Made by a program: the position numbers and the translations under genes. A stretch of 15,206 nucleotides of DNA from Desulfobacterales bacterium HSG17 (GTDB lineage Bacteria > Desulfobacterota > Desulfobacteria > Desulfobacterales > Desulfococcaceae). This document shows, piece by piece, positions 1 through 6,542 of the stretch. The stretch's first letter is position 1; each line of letters opens with the position of its first letter. Under the pieces are notes generated by a model that was given only the letters and a program-made list of their open reading frames with translations, was not told the origin of the DNA and made no database searches. The stretch spans positions 1 through 15,206 of the forward strand of contig JAUCGD010000068.1 in the NCBI GenBank assembly GCA_030377945.1, given 5' to 3'.

Positions 1-16
1 TTTACCTGTTTTTTTG

Positions 17-38
17 TTTCATATTAATTTATATGAAA
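17..38. repeat. AT-rich inverted repeat upstream of the DHH phosphoesterase gene
   Basis: Eight-base arms TTTCATAT (17-24) and ATATGAAA (31-38) flank a 6-base loop. They lie about 64 bases before the first gene. The element has a T-run before it and an A-run after it, so it could be a weak bidirectional terminator for an unseen upstream gene or an operator. The stem contains only one G-C pair, so a structural role is uncertain. Confidence 0.3.
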
Positions 39-101
39 AAAATGTTTGTAATATATTTTAGTGCGTCGTAAATAGCCAGAAAATATGTTGAGGATAAAAT
101 T

Positions 102-1136
102 ATGAAAATTTCTGCATCTGAACGATTGCGTCGTTTTTACAGCCGATTTTCCGGTAATGACCATGTTTTAGTGCTTATTAATGCTGATCCTGATGCAATT
201 GCAAGTGCAATGGCTGTTAAAAGATTGTTATGGCGTAAGGTTGCCGGTGTTGCCATTTCCAATATTAATGTTATAAAACGACCTGACAATATAGCAATGA
301 TCCGCCTCCTGGGAATAAATCTTATTCATGCGGATGAAATACCTGAAGAACACAAATACACCAAAGTGGTTATGGTTGATTCACAGCCTAATCACAACAA
401 GGCATTTGAAAGGTTTGATATTGAGATTATCATAGATCATCATCCAAAAACCGATGCCAATGTTCCCTGCATGGATATTCGGCCTGAATACGGGTCAAAT
501 TCAACAATTATGACCGAATATCTCAGAGCAGCAAAAATAAAACCTTCTGCAAAGCTGGCAACCGGTTTGTTTCATGCCATTAAAACCGATACCGGAAATT
601 TTGAAAGACAGGCGTTGATTGAAGATGTCAGGGCATTTCAATTCCTTTTCAAACATGCCAATACAACCCTTGCAAGAAAGATTGAACAGGCAGATCTAAG
701 GATAGATTTTCTCAAGTACTTTAAAATTGCCATTGAAACCATGAAAATGTACAGGGGCAGGGTTTTTGTTCATCTTGGCTCTGTGATTAATCCTGATGTC
801 TGCGTTATAATTGCAGATTTTTTTATGCGTGTTAATCCTGTAACATGGAGCATTGTTTCAGGGATTTACGATAAAAAACTTATTATTATTTTCAGAAATG
901 ACGGTATTCGTAAAAATGCAGGCAAGGTCGCAAAAAATAGTTTCTGTAAGTTTGGGTCTGCCGGGGGGCACAACAGTATGGCCCGTGCAGAACTTCCTGT
1001 GGCAGAACTTCAAGGTGTTATAGATTACACTGTAAATAAAAAGCTGCTTCAATGGATTATTGACCAGATTGAAAATAAAAATACATCTTCAAATCCTTGT
1101 ATTATTCCTGAAAAGGAGCCGCCTGTTTATCCTTAG
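102..1136 (+). CDS. DHH/DHHA1 family phosphoesterase (NrnA/RecJ-like)
   Basis: A 344-residue two-domain DHH phosphoesterase, the fold of NrnA oligoribonuclease/pAp phosphatase and the RecJ core. The visible metal-binding motifs are the D29-P-D31 segment (motif I), D93 in VDSQP (motif II), D112-H113-H114 (the DHH signature) and D163 in KTDTGNF (motif IV). The C-terminal DHHA1 substrate-binding domain has the GGH motif at about 288-290. Such enzymes degrade short RNA, pAp or cyclic-dinucleotide products in the cytoplasm with Mn2+; which substrate applies here cannot be read from the sequence. Motif I has Asn27 where NrnA and RecJ usually have His. The ATG at 102 follows TGAGGA (89-94) at good spacing. 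The stop codon lies inside a 16-bp tandem repeat. The next gene starts 62 bases downstream on the same strand. Confidence 0.85.
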   Translation: MKISASERLRRFYSRFSGNDHVLVLINADPDAIASAMAVKRLLWRKVAGVAISNINVIKRPDNIAMIRLLGINLIHADEIPEEHKYTKVVMVDSQPNHNKAFERFDIEIIIDHHPKTDANVPCMDIRPEYGSNSTIMTEYLRAAKIKPSAKLATGLFHAIKTDTGNFERQALIEDVRAFQFLFKHANTTLARKIEQADLRIDFLKYFKIAIETMKMYRGRVFVHLGSVINPDVCVIIADFFMRVNPVTWSIVSGIYDKKLIIIFRNDGIRKNAGKVAKNSFCKFGSAGGHNSMARAELPVAELQGVIDYTVNKKLLQWIIDQIENKNTSSNPCIIPEKEPPVYP

Positions 1137-1172
1137 ATTGATTTATCCTTAAATTGGTTTATCCTTGATTGG
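1126..1172. repeat. 16-bp tandem triplication across the stop codon of the DHH gene
   Basis: Three head-to-tail copies beginning TTTATCCTT lie at 1126-1141, 1142-1157 and 1158-1172. The third copy is one base shorter, and the copies differ at a few positions. The TAG stop (1134-1136) of the phosphoesterase is in copy one, so the extra copies lie in the 3' untranslated gap. Confidence 0.85.
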
Positions 1173-1198
1173 TCTATACATAAGAATATTGGGAATAA

Positions 1199-2002
1199 AT
1201 GATGTTTTATCAAAAAAATATTAGTGTCACCATACTTGGTTCAGGAACATGTGTACCCTCTCTTAAGAGAAGTTCCTGCTCGTTGCTAATGGAAACAGGC
1301 AGATCAAAACTCCTGTTTGACTGCGGACCCGGAACAATGAGACGGCTTTTGGAAGCAGGAGTGGAAATTTATGATATTTCATTTATCTTTCTAAGCCATT
1401 TTCATCCTGACCACAGTAGTGAATTAATCCCTTTTTTATTTGCCAATAAATATCCTGATGGCAGCAGGCGAAAGATTCCCCTGACCATTGCAGCAGGCAA
1501 AGGATTTTCAACTTTTTTTGAAGGATTAAAAAAGGTTTACAAACACTGGATAGACCTTCCATCTCAATTGTTCAGCATATTAGAGATGGATAATAAAAAT
1601 CCTGATTCAAGGGTCTTTAATGATTTTAAACTGGACACTGTTCCAGTTGAACATAATGATGAAAGTATTGCATTCAAAATAACCGGTTCTTCAGGAGTTT
1701 CAGCAGTATATTCAGGGGATACTGATTACAGTGAAAATCTTATTGAATTATCAAAGGATTCAAATATACTGATTTGCGAATCCGCACTTCCTGATGCTTT
1801 AAAAGTAAAGGGACACCTTACCCCGTCACTGGCCGGAAAGATTGCAGATCAGGCCGGAGTTAAAAGCCTTGTCCTTACTCATTTTTACCCAGAATGCGAC
1901 CTATCCGATATAAAACAGGAATGCCGAAAAACTTATTCAGGATCTTTGTTTATTGCACAAGATCTGATGAAAATAAATGCAGGTGAAAATAAGTGCAGAT
2001 GA
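1199..2002 (+). CDS. MBL-fold metallohydrolase, RNase Z-like
   Basis: A 267-residue metallo-beta-lactamase-fold hydrolase. It shows the N-terminal GSGTCVP strand-loop, the metal motif H67-x-H69-x-D71-H72, H152, D174 in SGDTDY, H206 in GHLT and H228 in the final THFYPE segment, so a binuclear zinc site is complete. The overall arrangement resembles RNase Z/ElaC and related hydrolases. There is no obvious flexible-arm exosite like that of true tRNA 3'-processing RNase Z, so a tRNA role should not be assumed. ATG codons occur at both 1199 and 1202. A short GGGAA (1191-1195) is the only ribosome-binding candidate and is weak. The last codons and the TGA stop fall inside a 16-bp tandem triplication, so the C-terminal tail beyond about residue 255 is probably not conserved. 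It lies 18 bases before the siroheme gene and is probably co-transcribed with it. Confidence 0.82.
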   Translation: MMFYQKNISVTILGSGTCVPSLKRSSCSLLMETGRSKLLFDCGPGTMRRLLEAGVEIYDISFIFLSHFHPDHSSELIPFLFANKYPDGSRRKIPLTIAAGKGFSTFFEGLKKVYKHWIDLPSQLFSILEMDNKNPDSRVFNDFKLDTVPVEHNDESIAFKITGSSGVSAVYSGDTDYSENLIELSKDSNILICESALPDALKVKGHLTPSLAGKIADQAGVKSLVLTHFYPECDLSDIKQECRKTYSGSLFIAQDLMKINAGENKCR

Positions 2003-2014
2003 AAATAAATGCAG
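1967..2014. repeat. 16-bp tandem triplication across the stop codon of the MBL gene
   Basis: Three exactly adjacent 16-bp units occupy 1967-1982, 1983-1998 and 1999-2014. Units 1 and 3 are identical (ATGAAAATAAATGCAG); unit 2 has two A-to-G differences. Sixteen is not a multiple of three, so each unit shifts the frame, and the TGA stop (2000-2002) lies in unit 3. The array ends 6 bases before the start of the next gene. Confidence 0.92.
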
Positions 2015-2020
2015 GCTTAA

Positions 2021-2692
2021 ATGAAATATTATCCCATTAATCTGGATGTCCGAAATAAAAACTGCCTTGTAGTCGGCGGAGGAACAGTTGGAACCAGAAA
2101 AGTACTTACCCTTTTGCAATGCAGGGCAGTTGTAACAATTATAAGTCCTGAAGTCACTGAAAAACTTGATGAACTGGCCTTGTCAGGTTCTGTAAAATTG
2201 ATAAATAGAGGATATGCTTCCAAAGATTTACAAGGCATGTTCCTGGTAATAAGTGCTTCTGATAACAATAAAGTCAATCAGTTAGTTTATGAAGATGCCG
2301 CAGCCCTTAATATTTTGTGTAATATTGCAGATATTCCCGATGCATGTAATTTTACTCTACCGTCTGTAATCAGCCGTGGAGACCTTACAATTAGTGTATC
2401 AACATCAGGAAAAAGCCCTGCTTTATCCAGAAAATTAAGAATAGACCTTGAAAAAATATTTGGAAAAGAATATTCTGAAAGTTTGAAACTTATGGGGGCC
2501 ATACGCACAAAACTGTTGAAACAAAGCCATGCTCCTGATAGTCACAGGCATCTTTTCAGAAAACTACTGGATAAAGGGCTTATTGAAATGATAAAAAATG
2601 GTGATACACAGGCAGTTAATGATTTACTGTTTGCTGTTTTTGGAAAAGGCTATACATGTGAAACACTCATGAAAATAGAATCCAAACAATAA
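2021..2692 (+). CDS. Precorrin-2 dehydrogenase / sirohydrochlorin ferrochelatase (siroheme synthase)
   Basis: This 223-residue protein matches the Met8p/SirC-like N-terminal module of CysG. It oxidises precorrin-2 to sirohydrochlorin with NAD+ and, in bifunctional members, inserts iron to make siroheme. Siroheme is the cofactor of sulfite and nitrite reductases and a precursor of alternative haem in sulfate reducers. The NAD-binding glycine motif is V-V-G-G-G-T-V-G-T-R-K at residues 17-27. The conserved block ADIPDACNFTLPSVISRGDL and the following STSGKSPALSRKLR are typical of the family. There is no C-terminal uroporphyrinogen methyltransferase domain, so that step must be encoded elsewhere. 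No convincing Shine-Dalgarno sequence precedes the ATG; the 18-base gap is mostly duplicated sequence. ccsA and hemA follow on the same strand, the usual deltaproteobacterial neighbourhood. Confidence 0.87.
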   Translation: MKYYPINLDVRNKNCLVVGGGTVGTRKVLTLLQCRAVVTIISPEVTEKLDELALSGSVKLINRGYASKDLQGMFLVISASDNNKVNQLVYEDAAALNILCNIADIPDACNFTLPSVISRGDLTISVSTSGKSPALSRKLRIDLEKIFGKEYSESLKLMGAIRTKLLKQSHAPDSHRHLFRKLLDKGLIEMIKNGDTQAVNDLLFAVFGKGYTCETLMKIESKQ

Positions 2693-2751
2693 TCCGGATT
2701 TATAATCTAAAATTTATAAAAAGGGACAAAATACAGATTTATATCAAATAA

Positions 2752-3573
2752 ATGGAAACTTTAATTATAATTACAATCTTATTGTATCTACTCAGCACAA
2801 TCAGCTATTTTGCATACCTGTTTATTCAAAAAGACAATTTGTACAGACTGGGTTTTTATCTTTTAAGTGCCGGATTTATAACTCATTCCGTACTTATTGG
2901 CACTGCATTTATGAATACAGGCAGTATTCCTGTTCACAATCTGCATCAAACCCTGTCTATGGTGGGCTGGGCATTAACAGGGAGCTTTATTGTATTTAAT
3001 TTTCGTTATAACTTGCGTATTCTGGGCATATATACTGCGCCTATGGCTTCATTTATCATGATTATATCATCACGTCTTCCCATTGACCCGACACAAATAA
3101 ACAATACATTTAAAAGTTTCTGGGTAATTTTTCATGTGATAATTATATTTTTAGGGGAAGCATCTTTTGCCCTGGCCTGCGGGGTGGGTATTTTATACCT
3201 GTTCCAGGAAAATGCTATTAAAACAAAAAAAAGAGGTTTCTTTTTTAAACGACTGCCCTCGCTTGAATTGCTTGACAATACAGGTTATGCCTGTATTGTT
3301 ACAGGATTTACCCTGGTGACAATGGGCCTTACAAGCGGGTTTTTATATGCCAATAACATATGGGGAAAATTCTGGAGCTGGGATCCCAAAGAAATATGGT
3401 CAGGAATTTCCTGGCTTTTTTATGCAGCGCTTTTACATGAAAGACTGGTAGCAGGATGGCGTGGAAGAAAATCCGCAATAATGGCAATTATAGGTTTTTT
3501 TGTTCTTTTATTTACCTTTCTAGGGGTAAATATTTTTTTTAAAGGACATCATGGAGATTTTACACAATGGTAA
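2752..3573 (+). CDS. ccsA: Cytochrome c biogenesis protein CcsA/CcsB family (HemX-like)
   Basis: A 273-residue integral membrane protein with about eight hydrophobic segments (roughly residues 2-24, 33-55, 68-84, 90-106, 124-150, 178-198, 215-230 and 240-262). The signature tryptophan-rich WWD-type motif WGKFWSWDPKE lies at about 204-214, after FLYANN. Conserved histidines in the HNLHQTL segment and near the C-terminus (GHHGD) fit the haem-handling family. In system II cytochrome c maturation CcsA with ResB/CcsB exports haem and ligates it to apocytochromes outside the membrane. Short CcsA-like proteins next to hemA are also called HemX and may affect HemA level, so either role is possible. 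The start has no clear ribosome-binding site; AAGGGA lies too far upstream. Its TAA stop overlaps the hemA start in ATGGTAA, which suggests translational coupling. Confidence 0.85.
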   Translation: METLIIITILLYLLSTISYFAYLFIQKDNLYRLGFYLLSAGFITHSVLIGTAFMNTGSIPVHNLHQTLSMVGWALTGSFIVFNFRYNLRILGIYTAPMASFIMIISSRLPIDPTQINNTFKSFWVIFHVIIIFLGEASFALACGVGILYLFQENAIKTKKRGFFFKRLPSLELLDNTGYACIVTGFTLVTMGLTSGFLYANNIWGKFWSWDPKEIWSGISWLFYAALLHERLVAGWRGRKSAIMAIIGFFVLLFTFLGVNIFFKGHHGDFTQW

Positions 3574-5039
3574 ACCCGGCTGTCTGCTCAAAGACGCCTC
3601 ATCAAAAGCATGAGATTTTAAAAGTTGTGAATATTCAGCAAATGATATTGCAAAAACAATCGGAAAAAATACTTAATATTTCCGAACCGAATTCTATGAA
3701 ATCAGATTCTATGAAATCTGACAATTTAAAGCCAGAATCTTTTAAACTTGAATCCAATAACAAAGTACAAAATATTGTATTATTGGGCCTGAATCATAAA
3801 ACCGCAGATGTGGAACTAAGGGAATGTATAGGTTTTTCAAAAGATGAAGCAGATACAGCCTTGCAAAGATTTCAGGAATCGCCCTTTATTTCGGAGATCA
3901 TACTGCTTTCCACATGCAACAGGGTTGAAATACTTATTGCAGCGCCTGATTCTGAAAAAGCTGTTGATGCAGCCAAAAAATATATATCTGAATCCAAAAA
4001 TATTCCTGTGTCTGAATTTGAAAATGCCTTATACACATATATGGGTGATGATGCTGTTCGTCATATTTTCAAGGTGGCATCCAGCCTTGATTCAATGGTT
4101 GTAGGAGAACCTCAGATATTAGGTCAGCTCAAAGATGCGTACCAGAATGCCACAACTAAAAAAACATCAGGGGTTATCTTAAACCGTCTGCTTCACAAAA
4201 CTTTTTTTGTAGCCAAAAGAGTCAGAACCGAAACAGGAATCGGGGATCATGCAGTGTCCATAAGTTATGCAGCCATTGAACTCGGACGCAAGATATTTGG
4301 AACCCTTGAAGGGAAAAAGGTACTTCTTATCGGGGCCGGTGAAATGGCTGAACTGGCTGTGGAACATCTCATAAGGCACAGATCCGGAAAGATATTTGTA
4401 GCTAACCGCACATTTGAAAGAGGGCTTGAGCTTGCCAATCAGTTTCAGGGCACTGCCATAAGATTTGAAGAAATTACAGATTCTCTTCGTGAAGTTGATA
4501 TTATCATCAGTTCCACAGGTGCCCAGGATTTTGTTATAAAACAAGATCAGGTAAAAAAGGTCATGCGTTTAAGAAAAAACCGTCCCTTGTTCTTTATTGA
4601 TATTGCTGTTCCCCGTGACATTGATCCTGAACTCAACCAACTGTCCAATATCTATGTTTATGATATTGATGATCTTAAAGATGTTATTGATGAAAATATT
4701 GAAGACAGAAACCGCGAAGCAGTCAAGGCAGAGCGTATTATTGACGAGGCTGTTATCAAGTTCCGCCAATGGTATGAAAGCCTGAATGTTGTACCTGTCA
4801 TAAAAGCCATGCGTGAAAAAATTTGGGGCATTGCCGAAGCAGAGATGAAAAAAACCCTGAACCAGTCTTTAAACCACCTTACACCTGAAGATGGTCAGGC
4901 TGTCAGAAGAATGATTAATGCAATGGTCAATAAGGTTTTACATGATCCTACAATTTTTCTTAAAAATGACGGATGTCACGGCAGTAAATCCGTTTACCTG
5001 GATGCAACCCGGAAACTGTTTAAACTTGATGAAGAATAA
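3567..5039 (+). CDS. hemA: Glutamyl-tRNA reductase
   Basis: HemA reduces glutamyl-tRNA(Glu) with NADPH to glutamate-1-semialdehyde, the first committed step of C5-pathway tetrapyrrole synthesis. The catalytic Cys117 sits in STCNRVE. Other family blocks are GLNHKTADVELRE (74-86), SSLDSMVVGEPQILGQLKDAY, the NADPH-binding IGAGEMAELA, and DIAVPRDIDPE. The C-terminal helical dimerisation region is present, so the enzyme looks complete. At 490 residues it is longer than the usual 420-430; the excess is an N-terminal extension of about 68 residues rich in Ser, Lys and Asn. The ATG at 3567 follows GGAG (3553-3556) and overlaps the ccsA stop. The later in-frame ATGs (3696, 3711) lack ribosome-binding sites, so the long form is preferred. 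The extension includes a 5-residue tandem repeat. Confidence 0.93.
   Translation: MVNPAVCSKTPHQKHEILKVVNIQQMILQKQSEKILNISEPNSMKSDSMKSDNLKPESFKLESNNKVQNIVLLGLNHKTADVELRECIGFSKDEADTALQRFQESPFISEIILLSTCNRVEILIAAPDSEKAVDAAKKYISESKNIPVSEFENALYTYMGDDAVRHIFKVASSLDSMVVGEPQILGQLKDAYQNATTKKTSGVILNRLLHKTFFVAKRVRTETGIGDHAVSISYAAIELGRKIFGTLEGKKVLLIGAGEMAELAVEHLIRHRSGKIFVANRTFERGLELANQFQGTAIRFEEITDSLREVDIIISSTGAQDFVIKQDQVKKVMRLRKNRPLFFIDIAVPRDIDPELNQLSNIYVYDIDDLKDVIDENIEDRNREAVKAERIIDEAVIKFRQWYESLNVVPVIKAMREKIWGIAEAEMKKTLNQSLNHLTPEDGQAVRRMINAMVNKVLHDPTIFLKNDGCHGSKSVYLDATRKLFKLDEE
3692..3721. repeat. 15-bp tandem duplication in the hemA N-terminal extension
   Basis: Units TTCTATGAAATCAGA (3692-3706) and TTCTATGAAATCTGA (3707-3721) differ at one base. 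In frame they give two SMKSD pentapeptides, followed by the looser matches NLKPE and SFKLE. The repeat sits before the first conserved HemA residue, so it adds linker rather than altering the enzyme core. Confidence 0.9.
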
Positions 5040-5051
5040 GGAGTTAAAAAT

Positions 5052-5381
5052 ATGAAAAAAACAGCTTTTCTTTTCCCAGGTCAGGGCTCCCAGTCTGTGG
5101 GCATGGGACTGGATTTATATCAGAAATATGATTATGTAAAAAAAAGCTTTGACATGGCAGAGGAGATTACAGGGATAAATCTGTCAGAACTATGCTTTAC
5201 AGGCCCTGCTGTTGACCTGACAGAAACAATAAATCTTCAGCCTGCTTATTATCAAGACGGTTCTGTATCAGGTGGAGATGATGAAGGGAATTTAAAAAAT
5301 TCCACTCCTTCTTCTTTAAGGGTTTTTTCTTCTTCAGGAGTACTGACCCCTCTGATATTTCTTGCCTCAGATGCTCCGTAG
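5052..5381 (+). pseudogene. fabD: Truncated malonyl-CoA:ACP transacylase FabD (first 65 codons only)
   Basis: Codons 1-65 (5052-5246) are clear FabD N-terminus. They have FLFPGQGSQ at 6-14, GMGLDLY, the helix that follows, and the conserved end TETINLQPA, which in FabD normally continues LTAV or similar. From codon 66 the reading frame runs antisense through the DUF1178 gene to a stop at 5379-5381, and resembles nothing. The GHSLGE nucleophile Ser and the catalytic His are absent, so no malonyl transfer is possible. It starts 12 bases after hemA with a perfect AAGGAG (5038-5043) and 8-base spacing, so the 5' part looks native. The break falls at about 5247, a few bases beyond the DUF1178 stop codon. 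Either the assembly is chimeric or a rearrangement destroyed this copy. Confidence 0.85.
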
Positions 5382-5695
5382 TGAATTTTAAGGGCTTCTT
5401 TGGCAAAATCACATCCTACATTGTCAAAGTTTTTGTCCATGAAATCCGCAATTTTTGTGCCTAACTTTTCAATTTCTTCTTTAGGCAGAGAAGGCGTATT
5501 TATCCCTGAAGAAGATTTAATTGCACCTGGAGAAGATTTAATTGCAAAGGTTGAAGGGATTTTTGAAACAGATTTTTCATCACAGATCGGGCATAAAATC
5601 AGGGATCTTTCCTTTTGGTCTTCATATGCAAGACTGTCTTCAAACCATCCTTCAAACCGATGCCCGTTTGCACATTGTAAATCAAACACGATCAT
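5252..5695 (-). CDS. DUF1178 family zinc-ribbon protein
   Basis: A 147-residue protein starting MIVFDLQCANGHRFEGWF, the characteristic N-terminus of DUF1178. Two cysteine pairs are visible: C8 with the following NGH segment, and the CPIC knuckle near residue 37 after RSLIL. They suggest a small metal-binding ribbon. Function is unknown. A longer reading to an ATG at 5803 exists, but family resemblance places the start at 5695, with GAGG about 13 bases upstream. The middle holds a 7-residue tandem repeat (AIKSSPG then AIKSSSG) encoded by a 21-bp duplication. The TGA stop (5254-5252) lies within a few bases of the fabD junction, so the last residues (DTEPS) may not be the native tail. It is divergent from the SH3-domain gene. 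Confidence 0.8.
   Translation of the reverse strand: MIVFDLQCANGHRFEGWFEDSLAYEDQKERSLILCPICDEKSVSKIPSTFAIKSSPGAIKSSSGINTPSLPKEEIEKLGTKIADFMDKNFDNVGCDFAKEALKIHYGASEARNIRGVSTPEEEKTLKEEGVEFFKFPSSSPPDTEPS
5505..5546. repeat. 21-bp tandem duplication inside the DUF1178 gene
   Basis: Two adjacent 21-bp units, 5505-5525 and 5526-5546, differ only at one base (CCTGAA against CCTGGA in the first six). Twenty-one bases keep the frame and add seven residues (AIKSSPG/AIKSSSG) to a flexible part of the protein. Confidence 0.92.
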
Positions 5696-5779
5696 AATAT
5701 TATCAAAACCTCGTAATAAAAGCAAAAAATAAATTTTCTGCTTAATTATCACACCTATAAACATTTTAAAAGAAATTAT

Positions 5780-5809
5780 TGACAGAATTATTTTTTTTGA
5801 CACAAAATA
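5780..5809 (+). promoter_or_regulatory. Candidate sigma-70 promoter for the SH3-domain gene
   Basis: A perfect TTGACA -35 box (5780-5785) is followed after 18 bases by CAAAAT (5804-5809), four of six matches to the -10 consensus. Transcription would start about 24 bases before the ATG. A second TTGACA at 5798-5803 has only TACTTT at the matching distance and would start inside the ribosome-binding site, so it is less likely. Confidence 0.4.
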
Positions 5810-5839
5810 GGAAAACTAATTACTTTAATGGAGAGATAA

Positions 5840-6514
5840 ATGATGAAACGGTTTATTTCAATACTGATCTGTTCTTTAATGCTGCAAGGGTCTTTAATAC
5901 TGCAAGGGGTAGCTGTTGCGAAAACAATGTATATCACAGACAATATTAAAATCACCATGAGAAGAGGGGCTGGAGCAGTTTATAAAGTTATTGCAGAACC
6001 TGAATCAGGAGAAACTGTTCAAATCCTGGCTCAACAGGCACCCTGGACAAATGTCAAACTGTCTGACGGAAAAGACGGCTGGGTTCTTACCCAGTTTCTA
6101 ACATCCAAGCAGCCCAAGGAAGTTCAGTTGAACTTGATAAAAGAAAAACAGGAATCACTTTTAAAAGATGTTGAGTCTCTGACCAAAGAAAATATCAAAT
6201 TAAAAGAAGAAAATCAGAAATTTGCAGAGCAGTCTTCTATTAACCTTACAGAAAGGGATGAAGCTGTAAAAGCATATGAAATACTGAAAAACGAATCCAG
6301 GGATTTTTTACAGGTAAAAGACAAGTATAAGAAAACTGCTTTAAAGCTGGAAGAACAGCAGAAAAAGTCAAGTGAACTTGAAAGTAAAATGTCTGATTTT
6401 AAATGGAAAATGGCCTGGTTTTGGGGGGGAGCAGGTGTATTTTTAATAGGTCTTATCATGGGCCGTGTCAATATCAGGAACAGCAGCGGAAGACGAAATT
6501 CATATTTACGTTAA
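5840..6514 (+). CDS. Exported SH3-domain coiled-coil membrane protein (TIGR04211/YgiM-like)
   Basis: A 224-residue protein in four parts. A signal peptide (about 1-27, hydrophobic core ending VAVAK) is followed by a bacterial SH3b domain at about 28-92, with MRRGAGAVYKVIAEPESGE and the DGWVLTQFL strand. Next come a long charged coiled coil at about 95-185 and a C-terminal membrane helix at about 188-207 with a basic tail. This is the layout of the YgiM/TIGR04211 family, thought to sit in the envelope with the SH3 domain outside; its exact role is not established. GGAGAG (5830-5835) fits the ATG at 5843 better than that at 5840, which changes the N-terminus by one Met. An 18-bp duplication repeats SLMLQG/SLILQG inside the signal peptide. 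nadB starts 28 bases downstream. Confidence 0.8.
   Translation: MMKRFISILICSLMLQGSLILQGVAVAKTMYITDNIKITMRRGAGAVYKVIAEPESGETVQILAQQAPWTNVKLSDGKDGWVLTQFLTSKQPKEVQLNLIKEKQESLLKDVESLTKENIKLKEENQKFAEQSSINLTERDEAVKAYEILKNESRDFLQVKDKYKKTALKLEEQQKKSSELESKMSDFKWKMAWFWGGAGVFLIGLIMGRVNIRNSSGRRNSYLR
5873..5908. repeat. 18-bp tandem duplication in a signal peptide
   Basis: Units at 5873-5890 and 5891-5908 begin TCTTTAAT and end CTGCAAGGG. They differ at one base (G or A). In frame they encode SLMLQG then SLILQG, which lengthens the hydrophobic core of the signal peptide by six residues. Confidence 0.92.
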
Positions 6515-6542
6515 TCACCTAATTTATTAAAGACTTGTATTT

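Noticed and set aside
5696..5803. A 36-residue N-terminal extension of the DUF1178 protein starting at 5803.
   Set aside because: Family members start at MIVFDLQC; the extension is a low-complexity hydrophobic translation of AT-rich intergenic DNA.
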